From Flavihumibacter sp. UBA7668 (GTDB lineage Bacteria > Bacteroidota > Bacteroidia > Chitinophagales > Chitinophagaceae), in the NCBI RefSeq assembly GCF_002483205.1, contig NZ_DLHM01000001.1, forward strand, positions 687,176-751,175: DNA of 64,000 bases. Reading direction: 5' to 3'. A model generated the notes under the pieces. The model saw only the letters and a program-made list of their open reading frames with translations, had not been told where the DNA came from and searched no databases. Of this stretch, positions 56,341 to 64,000 are shown in pieces (position 1 is the stretch's first letter; each line of letters begins with the position of its first letter). The position numbers and the translations under genes are program-made.

Positions 56341-56443
56341 GTGTATATACCGATTGAAAAGTGTACCATATTCCGGTTGAAAAGTGTACCACCTGGAACG
56401 GGTAAAAACCCGTCCATTTGTGTTGAAAACAAATGGGCACAAA

Positions 56444-58006
56444 ATGCTGGATGTGGAAACGAATCATCAGATTATTTTACTTTATTATCGGGAAAAGCGA
56501 AGTATCCGCCAGATTGCTTCGCAATTAAAAGTTCACCGCAATACAGTTAAAGACAAGCTTGATAAATATGAGCGGTTTAAATCGGCACCTTTGGAGCAAC
56601 AAGAGGATCCGGGTAATCCGGTTGGTCAATACCTTCAAAAAGGCCCTTCCTATGACAGCTCCAGTCGTGTTAAACGCAAGCTCACAGCTGATATTATCGA
56701 TATTATTCATACCTGTTTACAGGAAAATGAAGCAAAACTTCTGGATGGCCGTCAGAAGCAACGGATGCGTAAAAGAGATATTCATGAGCGAATTTTAGCG
56801 GCTGGTCATCACATCAGCTATTCGGTTATTTGCGACTACATTCAAAAAAAGCTTCGCAGCTCTCGGGAAGCATTTATTCGTCAGGGTTATACCGGCGCAC
56901 AGATCTGTGAGTTTGACTGGGCTGAAGTAAAGCTCAAATTGGATGGCCAGTACCGTCGGTATTACCTGGCCGTATTCACCAGTGCCTTTAGTAATTACCG
57001 GTTTGCTGTATTGTTCCATCGTCAGGACAGTCTTGCTTTTAAAGAAGCACACATCCTCTTTTTTGACCATGCCAGGGGAGTATTCCATCAGATGGTCTAC
57101 GATAACATGCGGGTTGCCATTGCTCAATTTGTCGGCAAAACGGAAAAACAGCCTACTGCAGCCTTACTGGAACTCAGTCGGTGGTATCAGTTCAGGTGGC
57201 GGTTTTGCAATGCCGCCCGGGGTAATGAAAAAGGACACGTGGAGCGTAGTGTGGAATACATCCGCCGCAAGGTTTTTGCATTTAAAGATGAGTTCACCAG
57301 TTTTCAGGAAGCCCAGCAATACCTGAGCAGCCGGGTGGTGGAGCTCAATGCACGCGATCCGAACAAGGACCAGGATAGTCCGGCTACCAGACTGGAACTT
57401 GAGCGCAGCAAGCTGTACGCCTACCCAGGCAGGATGGAATGTTTTAGTGGTGAACACCTGCGCGTGGATAAATACGCCACCATTTGTTTTGGTACCAATC
57501 GGTATTCTGTTCCGGATCATTTAAGTGGCCGAATGGTTTTTGTAAAAGTGTATGCCAGTCATTTACGCATCTATGAAAACAATACCGTCGTGTGTACACA
57601 TCAGCGCTCCTATGAGCGCTATGGCTGGCAGATCGACCTGAATCACTACCTCACTACCCTTCACAGAAAACCAGGTGCCGTGGCCGGTTCCGTTGCATTG
57701 AAGCAGGCTCCGGTCTGGTTGCAGACCATGTATGCGGATTACTTCCAGGGGGAGTCACGCGCTTTTATTGAATTGCTTCAATACTGCCAGTTACATGACA
57801 TAACAGAACAACGACTTCGGGGTTGTGTTGATCGCTTAGTTCGTCAATACCCTTCGGGTATTACAGCAGAATATGTATTGGCTACCATTGGCAATCAGTC
57901 AGCAGAGCCCATACAAGCTGCCACTTCAGCAACAGCGGCAGATCCCATTGAACTACGTTCCCGGCAAAATCTGCTGGAAATGAATTCTCTGATGAATTTT
58001 AATTAA
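56444..58006 (+). CDS. istA: IS21 family transposase IstA
   Basis: 520 residues from the ATG at 56444 (MLDVETNHQIILLYYREKRS), preferred over an upstream in-frame ATG at 56384, which lies in the terminal repeat. HTH at the front (SIRQIASQLKVHRNTVKDKL), then a DDE integrase core: QICEFDWAEVKLK, FHQMVYDNMRVAI and GHVERSVEYIRRK supply D, D and E. The C-terminal beta domain (RYSVPDHLSGRMVFVKVY) is usual. It appears intact. Confidence 0.93.
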   Translation: MLDVETNHQIILLYYREKRSIRQIASQLKVHRNTVKDKLDKYERFKSAPLEQQEDPGNPVGQYLQKGPSYDSSSRVKRKLTADIIDIIHTCLQENEAKLLDGRQKQRMRKRDIHERILAAGHHISYSVICDYIQKKLRSSREAFIRQGYTGAQICEFDWAEVKLKLDGQYRRYYLAVFTSAFSNYRFAVLFHRQDSLAFKEAHILFFDHARGVFHQMVYDNMRVAIAQFVGKTEKQPTAALLELSRWYQFRWRFCNAARGNEKGHVERSVEYIRRKVFAFKDEFTSFQEAQQYLSSRVVELNARDPNKDQDSPATRLELERSKLYAYPGRMECFSGEHLRVDKYATICFGTNRYSVPDHLSGRMVFVKVYASHLRIYENNTVVCTHQRSYERYGWQIDLNHYLTTLHRKPGAVAGSVALKQAPVWLQTMYADYFQGESRAFIELLQYCQLHDITEQRLRGCVDRLVRQYPSGITAEYVLATIGNQSAEPIQAATSATAADPIELRSRQNLLEMNSLMNFN

Positions 58007-58030
58007 TCACTTCTACTTACCTATCATATC

Positions 58031-58795
58031 ATGAGCAAAGAGATCTTTGGACATATTAATCAAATCAGCATGGAGCTTCGGCTTCCAACCTTCCGCACTA
58101 ATCTGGAATCAATTTTAATAAAAGCAACCAAAGCAAAAACGCCGTATGAGCAATTGATTCTGGAACTATTGCAGGCAGAATTAGAAACCCGCCTGGTTAA
58201 CCGTAAAAAGGCTCAACTCCGCAATGCCGGCTTCCCACAACTAAAACACCTGCAAGACCTTGTACGAACCGAACTACCCACAGATGCAATGGATAAATTG
58301 CCTGTGTTGGAAACGCTGGATTTTATTACTGCCGGACAGAATGTAATCCTCGGTGGGAGCCCCGGAACAGGTAAAACGCATATTGCCATCGGACTCGGAA
58401 TAAAAGCCTGCCATGCAGGGCATACGGTCCTATTTACCACTGTATCACGCTTACTTACACAAATCCGGGAGTCACATTCCAGCCGCACCTTGCGTAGTCT
58501 GGAACTTAAGTTTGAAAAATACGACCTCGTAATCTGCGATGAGTTTGGCTACATCTCTTTTGATAAACCCGGCGCAGAAATGCTGTTTAATCATCTCTCT
58601 TTACGAACCGGCATTAAATCCACTATCATCACCTCTAATCTGGCCTTTGATAAATGGAACGATGTCTTCGGTAATGATACGGTGTTGACAGCTGCCTTGC
58701 TGGATAGGCTAACGCACAAAGCCCATCTGGTCAATATGAATGGAAAATCTTTCCGGATGAAGGAAACCAAAAAACTGCAACAAGCTAAAAAATAA
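58031..58795 (+). CDS. istB: IS21 family ATPase helper IstB
   Basis: 254 residues. AAA+ features: Walker A GGSPGTGKTHIAIG at about 109-122, Walker B LVICDEFGYISF, sensor-1 region TIITSNLAF and the closing DRLTHKAHLVNMNGKSFRM. It activates and targets IstA. 24 bp behind istA, both intact, so the element may still be mobile. Confidence 0.94.
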   Translation: MSKEIFGHINQISMELRLPTFRTNLESILIKATKAKTPYEQLILELLQAELETRLVNRKKAQLRNAGFPQLKHLQDLVRTELPTDAMDKLPVLETLDFITAGQNVILGGSPGTGKTHIAIGLGIKACHAGHTVLFTTVSRLLTQIRESHSSRTLRSLELKFEKYDLVICDEFGYISFDKPGAEMLFNHLSLRTGIKSTIITSNLAFDKWNDVFGNDTVLTAALLDRLTHKAHLVNMNGKSFRMKETKKLQQAKK

Positions 58796-59132
58796 ACAGG
58801 TGAAAGAATGCTCAGATAACCGGTGATATTCCTGACAGGTTGCTCCTCAGCAGAGCCCGCTTCCGCTTCTTACCGGTACCACAAACATACTGTAAATACT
58901 AACTACAAACGATCACAACAACAAAAAAAACAAACTCAAAAAAATGCAAAGAAAAAAGTACCAAAAAAGAAAGAAAAGGAATGGACTGTCGTCCAAAGTA
59001 TTTTTCAGTAGTAGGTTTTAAAAGGCATAAATATCAAAGCATATTTATCTAAAATGAAACTACATTTACACCCCTACTGAGTGGTACAGTTTTCACCCGG
59101 AATGGTGGTACATAATTGAATCGGTACAAACA

Positions 59133-60018
59133 TAACACTGAATTAGAGTTAATAGATGCATCAGAAAGAGGGGAATTAGTATTTGCTTTAACCACTCCCA
59201 ATGAAACAATAAAATTCAAGCAGGTTCTTTTTAATAACGGGAAATACGATGACTTCAAAATCGAAAGATTCGCAGGAGCCAATGAAAGGTATTTTGTGAA
59301 AATAGGCAGGAAGCAGTACACAATTGAGGATTTCTTCTACGAAAATCCAGTGACATGGTGGTTTGTTGATGGCTCATCATTAACTGGGAACGAGTATGTA
59401 GAGTTAAAGCAGGTAATTCCAGCATATCCCAAGGAAAATATTATTAAAAAGGACTGGACAGGAGTAAATTTAAGCAGCGAATCACAGGGGGTTGACCCGA
59501 AAGTAACTGACTCCATACAGTATAAAATAATATCCGAATTAAAAGAAGGTGATTATGATATCATCTACGACGATGATTATAGCGGCGAAATAGCAGATAT
59601 CATTTCTGTAAAACAATATGAGGAGTATATCAACATTCAACTTTACCACTTAAAATTTGCCCATGCTGGTCAACCGAGACAACTTATTGATGATCTTTAC
59701 GAAGTATGTGGCCAGGCATTAAAGTCAATAAACTGGAAGTTTAAAGAGTCAAAAGAGTTCTTTGAACACTTATTAAGACGGGAAACTAAAAAGAAAAAAG
59801 GGAAGACTTGTTCAAGGATAGAATTAGGCACTAAAGAAAAAATAGCCTATTTAAAAGATATAGCAAGGAAGGGTTATCCCGTCGAGTTTGAAATGTTTAT
59901 TGTTCAGCCCGGGCTTTCAGGTGACAATCCCAGTGCTGAACAATTAAGCCTATTAGCAGTAGTTAACTCGTATTTAAAGGGTAAAGCTGATATATCGTTA
60001 ACTGTTATTGGTTCTTAA
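59133..60018 (+). pseudogene. C-terminal part of a DEAD/DEAH helicase-type protein, 5' end lost at the IS
   Basis: The frame enters from the IS end without a start and gives about 294 residues. The part IIYDDDYSGEIADIISVKQY, then INIQLYHLKFAHAG, then IDDLYEVCGQALKSINWKF and FFEHLLRRE resembles the C-terminal domain of large restriction- or defence-like helicases, where D/E-x-AD and YHxK could form a PD-(D/E)xK nuclease site. The helicase part is missing. A possible in-frame TTG inside the IS end would be a chance start. Confidence 0.55.
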
Positions 60019-60380
60019 GCGGCACATCAAAAAACTATTATTACTTGTTAGGACTTTTTTATAGATCATAGATAGGTCCAATTAGCCTTTTGAGTCTGTC
60101 ATTTTTGTGCTCAATGTGGCAACTCTCGCCAAGCAAATAAAGGATAGAGCCATTGTTACATCTATGGAAATTTATAACAGGTCAATCTGATTGGACATGC
60201 GTGGGTAGGAAGTTCTAACCTTAAATAATTTCCTTTCCAATTTTTTACATTTTATTGTTATTCTATAGTCTTAAGCAAATAAATGATTGTAAATTAAAAT
60301 AGTACGCTTCCATTTTTTGATACCAACCTTCTTAAATCCTCTAAAAAATGGTTCGAAAATTGTCCCGACAGGACGACCAC
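60019..60380. other. Intergenic stretch without recognised features
   Basis: No open frame with protein-like composition, tRNA or repeat was seen here. The next 170 bp up to the hexamer array hold only the hairpin listed separately. Confidence 0.5.
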
Positions 60381-60417
60381 GCCCGCCGAAGCTTGATAAG
60401 CAAGGCGGGCGTTTTTA
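60381..60417 (+). terminator. Strong hairpin, probable Rho-independent terminator
   Basis: Perfect 7-bp GC stem GCCCGCC / GGCGGGC with a 16-nt loop followed by GTTTTTAG. It stands alone, 360 bp behind the truncated helicase-type gene. Confidence 0.5.
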
Positions 60418-60552
60418 GTTGTACTACCTGATTGACAATGGCGGTCTTCGTCGGGCGCGGCCCTGTTATTATTCACCATCTAACAAACTTTCTACAACAA
60501 GCTAAACAGCCAGTTTAACTAGTAGTATCATTATACTATAGTTAAGTCATCT

Positions 60553-60656
60553 ACCGTTCATCCACCGTTCTTGAACCGTTCATCTACCGTTCATGAACCG
60601 TTTTAAAACGGTCCGTGAACGGTAGATGAACGGTTGGTAGACGGTTAATAAACGGT
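60553..60656. repeat. Helically phased palindromic array of ten ACCGTT hexamers
   Basis: ACCGTT begins at 60553, 60564, 60575, 60586 and 60597; its reverse complement AACGGT begins at 60607, 60618, 60629, 60640 (as GACGGT) and 60651. Each step is exactly 11 bp and the whole is symmetric about TTTT/AAAA at 60604.5. The inter-hexamer bases are less conserved, except an exact 20-base match between the arms. It lies 104-170 bp upstream of the TetR promoter. Confidence 0.95.
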
Positions 60657-60759
60657 TAGTGGTACATGGTCAAAACTGGGTTTAGTATACCTTAAGCGAA
60701 TTGCCAAACCCATCCATACAAAGCCAAACAGGCTTCCAACAATCCTTTAACAAAATAAA

Positions 60760-60792
60760 TTTGGTGGTGAAATTTGTATTACCGTACATTTG
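60760..60792 (+). promoter_or_regulatory. Bacteroidota-type promoter of the TetR gene
   Basis: TTTG at 60760-60763 and TACATTTG (TAnnTTTG) at 60785-60792, separated by 21 bp, fit the primary sigma consensus of the phylum. The putative operator starts 2 bp downstream, so a bound repressor would block initiation. Confidence 0.6.
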
Positions 60793-60793
60793 C

Positions 60794-60806
60794 TAACGCT
60801 GTTAAA
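60794..60806. promoter_or_regulatory. TetR operator candidate 1
   Basis: TAACGCTGTTAAA, right after the -7 element of tetR; shares 12 of 13 bases with the site before the adaptor gene. Confidence 0.5.
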
Positions 60807-60826
60807 TTATTTCACGCAGTAATAAA

Positions 60827-61435
60827 ATGGGAAGCAAAGACCGCATACAACGACTAAAGGACGAAACCAGGTGTAAGATCCTGGACGCCTCTTTGGCTAT
60901 TGTAAAAGAGGAAGGATGGGCTGCGCTGAGTATGCGGAAAATTGCCGATAAGATTGAATATACGGCCCCCATTATTTATGAATATTTCAGTAATAAGGAT
61001 GCGATCCTTACAGAACTTACCAGAATCGGTTATCTGAAACTGGCAGAGCAAATGAAAGAAGCCGAACGCAAACATGCAGACCCCATTGAACAATTGAAAA
61101 GCATGTGGCTGGCATACTGGAATTTTGCTTTCGAAGAAAAGGAATTATACCAGGTGATGTATGGAGTTGAAGTGAATTGTTGTGTTATGGAAAATGCCTG
61201 TCCGGATATGCAGGTTCCTTCCAATATGCTCTGGGATAAAATTGCAGAAATAATTCCCGAGGACATGCGCACCGACGAATATATTGATATCAAATATTAT
61301 ACCTTCTGGTCTGTAGTACATGGGCTCATCTCCATCAATATGACCAACAGATTAAGCACGGATGAAATAAACCGACAGGTATTGTCCGACGCATTAAATG
61401 GAATTGTCGCCTCTATGACGGTCAGAACAACCTGA
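60827..61435 (+). CDS. TetR/AcrR family regulator
   Basis: 202 residues. N-terminal HTH (ILDASLAIVKEEGWAALSMR, KIADKIEYTAPIIYEYFSNK) of the TetR type, then an all-helical ligand domain with a WHG-like region (YTFWSVVHGLISINM) and several Cys and Met residues (EVNCCVMENACPDM). It precedes the RND adaptor and pump on the same strand by 111 bp, so it is the probable repressor of this efflux system and of itself. Confidence 0.9.
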   Translation: MGSKDRIQRLKDETRCKILDASLAIVKEEGWAALSMRKIADKIEYTAPIIYEYFSNKDAILTELTRIGYLKLAEQMKEAERKHADPIEQLKSMWLAYWNFAFEEKELYQVMYGVEVNCCVMENACPDMQVPSNMLWDKIAEIIPEDMRTDEYIDIKYYTFWSVVHGLISINMTNRLSTDEINRQVLSDALNGIVASMTVRTT

Positions 61436-61518
61436 TCAGGATTTCAGAAGAGAAAAAACGCTTGCTTTTGCCAACGAATTTGAACGGTTGAAAAACTGTT
61501 TTTTTTAGATCAATTACT

Positions 61519-61531
61519 TAACACTGTTAAA
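61519..61531. promoter_or_regulatory. TetR operator candidate 2
   Basis: With its neighbouring base the site reads TTAACACTGTTAA, a perfect palindrome around a central C, located 15 bp before the adaptor start codon. Confidence 0.55.
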
Positions 61532-61546
61532 CGATTAAATAACGTT

Positions 61547-62695
61547 ATGAAGAAGTATTTCATTTATGCTGCCATCCTGATAGCAGCTGCCTGTGCAAAC
61601 AACCAAACCGATTCTTATGTTGCTGCTCCACAAAGCTTACCTGTAGTAAAACTGGACACCGGTTCGGTTCTAACCTGGCAGGAATTCCCTGCAGCTGTTC
61701 AGGGTACAGCAACCATTGAAATCCGCCCGAATGTAAGCGGTTACCTCGACAAAATTTATGTGGAAGACGGCGCATGGGTTTCAAAAGGGCAGCCCATCTT
61801 TCGTATCAACAGTAAAGAATACAGCCAGAACAGCAACAGCGCTGCCGCAACCATTCAATTGGCCGAGGCTGCTATAGAAAAAGCACAGGTAGAAGTTAAC
61901 CGACTGCAGCCACTTGTTACCAATAAAGTGATTTCCGAAGTTCAATTAAATGTTGCCAAAGCCAACCTGCACGAAGCTGAAGCTGCCTATAAGCAGGCGG
62001 TATCAGGTAAGAATAGTGCGGATATCACCCTTGGCTATACGCTGATCACAGCACCGGTAAGTGGTTATATCAGTCATATTAATTTTAAGCAGGGCAGCCT
62101 GATTGGCAAGGGTGAACAGCAACCGCTCACCGTAATCAGTGAGGTAAAAAACGTACATGCTTATTTCTCTATGAGTGAAGCTGATTTTTTTAGCTTTTTT
62201 TCAAGCATCCCCGGTAAAACTGCAGAAGAAAAAATTGCCAATATTCCTGCTGTAGAACTTAAGCTGGCCGGTAATACTATTTACAAGGAAAAAGGGAAAG
62301 TTGAGCTGGTAGAAGGCCAGTTTGACCGCAGTACCGGCAGCATCAATTTCAGAGCCGTATTTGCCAATAATGAAAACCTGTTGCGTTCCGGAATAACAGG
62401 AAAAATCCGGATTCCATTTTCACTGGAGAACAAACTGATTGTACCCCAGGAGGCAACCTACGAATTGCAGGACAAAGTATTTGTATTTGCAGTAGGGGAC
62501 AGCAATAAAGTAACCAGCAAACAGATAACTATCAGGGGAAAGTCAGCAGGTAATTATATCGTCGAAAAAGGTGTTTCACCTGGCGAAACCATTGTTTTCA
62601 GCGGATTACAACGCCTGAGAGAAGGGGCTGAAATCGTACCACAGCCGATTTCATTAGATAGTGTAGTGCAAACGATCATCGCAGCCCGTAATTAA
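61547..62695 (+). CDS. RND efflux periplasmic adaptor (AcrA/MexA-like) lipoprotein
   Basis: 382 residues with lipobox AAAC near residue 16. Barrel-sandwich TIEIRPNVSGYLDKIYVEDG, hairpin (AAIEKAQVEVNRLQPLV, LHEAEAAYKQAV), YTLITAPVSGYISHINFKQG, and the beta-barrel and membrane-proximal parts (GITGKIRIPFSLENKLIVPQ). It pairs with the pump 41 bp downstream; no TolC is seen within the window. Confidence 0.9.
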   Translation: MKKYFIYAAILIAAACANNQTDSYVAAPQSLPVVKLDTGSVLTWQEFPAAVQGTATIEIRPNVSGYLDKIYVEDGAWVSKGQPIFRINSKEYSQNSNSAAATIQLAEAAIEKAQVEVNRLQPLVTNKVISEVQLNVAKANLHEAEAAYKQAVSGKNSADITLGYTLITAPVSGYISHINFKQGSLIGKGEQQPLTVISEVKNVHAYFSMSEADFFSFFSSIPGKTAEEKIANIPAVELKLAGNTIYKEKGKVELVEGQFDRSTGSINFRAVFANNENLLRSGITGKIRIPFSLENKLIVPQEATYELQDKVFVFAVGDSNKVTSKQITIRGKSAGNYIVEKGVSPGETIVFSGLQRLREGAEIVPQPISLDSVVQTIIAARN

Positions 62696-62736
62696 AACGA
62701 AAGCCTTTCATTTCAATTAACCGAACAACTTATTTC

Positions 62737-64000
62737 ATGTTTAAGAAATTTATAGAACGTCCCGTTTTATCCTCCGTAATATCCATATTACTGGTATTGG
62801 TCGGGATCGTTTCACTTACATCTTTACCAATTACACAGTTTCCGGATATCGCTCCGCCCGCTGTTTTGGTAACAACCGCCTATCCGGGTGCAAGTGCAGA
62901 AGTAGTGGCACGGTCGGTAGCTACACCACTGGAAGAAGCCATCAATGGAGTCGAGAATATGACCTATATGACCTCCAATTCCAACAATGATGGCTCTATG
63001 ACACTCAGTGTCTTTTTTAAAGCCGGCACTGATCCCGACATCGCATCTGTAAACGTTCAGAACAGAGTAGCCAAAGCAACCAGCCTGGTTCCACAGGAAG
63101 TGTTACAAACCGGAATCACCACCCAGAAACAGCAGAACAGTATCATTATGGCCATTGCCATCTATGCAAGCGACAGCAGTTACGATGAAACTTTTTTGCA
63201 GAACTATGCCCGCATCAATATTGTCCCGGAAATTCAACGGGTGCAGGGAGTGGGGCAGGCCACTTTGTTTGGAGCAAAAGACTATGCTATGCGGATCTGG
63301 CTCAAACCAGACCGGCTGGCTGCCTATAATTTATCAGCACAGGAAGTACTTGCATCTATCAGGGAACAAAACCTGGAAGCAGCACCGGGAAAATTTGGTG
63401 AAGGAAGTAAAGAATCCTTTGAATACATCATCACCTACAAAGGCAAACTCAATAAAAATGAAGACTACGAGAATATCATTTTAAAAAGCAATACAGACGG
63501 TGCGATCATCCGGTTAAAAGATGTTGCACGAGTTGATTTGGGTTCCTTTAATTATACCTCGGATGCCAAAGTTGATAATGGTCCGTCTACTGCCATCCTG
63601 ATCTATCAGACTGCTGGTTCCAATGCCAATGATATTCTTACTTCGGTTAATGAAATAATGGAAAAAGCAAACAAAGACTTGCCGAAGGGGGTACATACTT
63701 TTGTGCCGTACTCTGCAAAAGAGTTTTTGGATGCTTCCATTTCAAAAGTAAAGACCACGCTTATAGAAGCTTTTATCCTGGTATTTTTGGTGGTATTTAT
63801 TTTTCTGCAGGATTTTCGTTCCACTTTAATTCCGGCAATTGCTGTTCCTGTGGCAATTTTGGGCACATTCTTTTTCATGCAGCTCTTTGGATTTACCATC
63901 AACCTGCTCACCCTCTTTGCTTTAATCCTTGCAATTGGAATTGTGGTAGATGATGCCATCGTGGTGGTGGAAGCGGTGCATACTAAAATGGCCGATGAAA
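62737..64000 (+). CDS. RND multidrug efflux permease, HAE1 (AcrB/MexB) family, 5' part
   Basis: The gene runs off the window after 421 codons. Starts MFKKFIERPVLSSVISILLV; then LPITQFPDIAPPAVLVTTAYPG, GVENMTYMTSNSNNDGSMTL, RVAKATSLVPQEV, QRVQGVGQATLFGAKDYAMRI and TM helix 4 with FALILAIGIVVDDAIVVVEAV, where the two adjacent aspartates are the proton relay. The match to AcrB/MexB is closer than for the other HAE1 pump here. Full length would be about 1050 residues. Confidence 0.93.
   Translation, partial: MFKKFIERPVLSSVISILLVLVGIVSLTSLPITQFPDIAPPAVLVTTAYPGASAEVVARSVATPLEEAINGVENMTYMTSNSNNDGSMTLSVFFKAGTDPDIASVNVQNRVAKATSLVPQEVLQTGITTQKQQNSIIMAIAIYASDSSYDETFLQNYARINIVPEIQRVQGVGQATLFGAKDYAMRIWLKPDRLAAYNLSAQEVLASIREQNLEAAPGKFGEGSKESFEYIITYKGKLNKNEDYENIILKSNTDGAIIRLKDVARVDLGSFNYTSDAKVDNGPSTAILIYQTAGSNANDILTSVNEIMEKANKDLPKGVHTFVPYSAKEFLDASISKVKTTLIEAFILVFLVVFIFLQDFRSTLIPAIAVPVAILGTFFFMQLFGFTINLLTLFALILAIGIVVDDAIVVVEAVHTKMADE

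Larger units (their letters stand above)
56342..59132 (+). mobile_element. IS21-family insertion sequence
   Basis: About 2.8 kb with istA and istB and related ends: the left end begins TGTATATACCGATTG with a second GAAAAGTGTACCA unit inside, the right end (reverse complement) begins TGTTTGTACCGATTC with matching internal GTACCA units. These multiple terminal repeats are typical of IS21. No direct target duplication is found next to these boundaries. The 337 bp after istB are non-coding and A-rich. Confidence 0.88.

Noticed and set aside
56332..56345. Target-site duplication of the IS21 element
   Set aside because: Only a 3-bp cat is shared if the ends are shifted, which is too short and would break the terminal repeat alignment.
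58823..59011. Lys/Gln-rich frame of 62 codons in the right end of the IS
   Set aside because: The A-rich non-coding tail of the element explains the composition; no start site or homologous pattern.
60553..60656. CRISPR array
   Set aside because: Units are only 11 bp, without spacers of 30 bp, and occur in two orientations about a dyad; no cas genes nearby.

Overview
The window looks like a chromosomal segment of a Bacteroidota bacterium, most likely a Chitinophagaceae-like soil or environmental species. This rests on SusC/SusD pairs, many SPII lipoproteins, the TAnnTTTG type of promoter element, few Shine-Dalgarno sites, GC near 40 percent, and families typical of the phylum (DUF2911, DUF3347, HYC_CC_PP, RHS genes with the Bacteroidota core). 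This is read from gene content only; no species is assigned.

Region 1 (1-6.5 kb) holds a Crp/Fnr regulator cut by the window edge, an SDR oxidoreductase with an AraC regulator, a small lipoprotein, and a TonB-dependent receptor overlapping a PepSY membrane protein (probable siderophore uptake and reduction). Region 2 (6.5-17.6 kb, minus strand) is a copper or heavy-metal resistance operon: HYC_CC_PP protein, DUF3347 lipoprotein, a CusA-type RND pump split into two overlapping reading frames, TolC, two CusB-like adaptors (one with a heavy-metal binding domain), a second DUF3347 lipoprotein, a DUF2911 protein and a P1B-ATPase with a CPH motif. Region 3 (17.7-25.4 kb, minus) is a second efflux operon (adaptor, HAE1 RND pump, TolC, DHA2-type MFS) headed by an AraC regulator fused to an HMA-like metal-binding domain.

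Region 4 (25.4-42 kb) is a polysaccharide utilisation locus on the minus strand: LacI regulator, SusC, SusD, FAD oxidoreductase, a sodium-solute symporter fused in frame to a GH95 glycosidase, a GH9-like protein and a beta-propeller glycosidase. Two tandem palindromes between lacI and susC are likely LacI operators. The locus is flanked by 186-bp direct repeats of the start of a VOC-GNAT gene, one a relic joined to a piece of SDR gene.

Region 5 (42-60.8 kb) is a mosaic, decaying accessory region: an ABC transporter whose permease is fused to an M1 peptidase, RHS fragments (one with a PLA2-like toxin tail), toxin-antitoxin debris, an AbiEi-like/Fic fusion with candidate operators, a TOTE-type primase-helicase cut off before its DExx box, an AlbA_2 protein with a 12-bp minisatellite, candidate toxin or immunity genes, and an IS21-family element with 5'-truncated genes on both sides. 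A pair of about 120-bp repeats containing a tRNA-3'-end-like motif lies at 42.1 and 54.5 kb.

Region 6 (60.5-64 kb) starts with a striking array of ten ACCGTT hexamers at exact 11-bp spacing, five in each orientation, followed by a TetR regulator and an AcrAB-type efflux pair that share a candidate TetR operator; the pump gene runs off the window.
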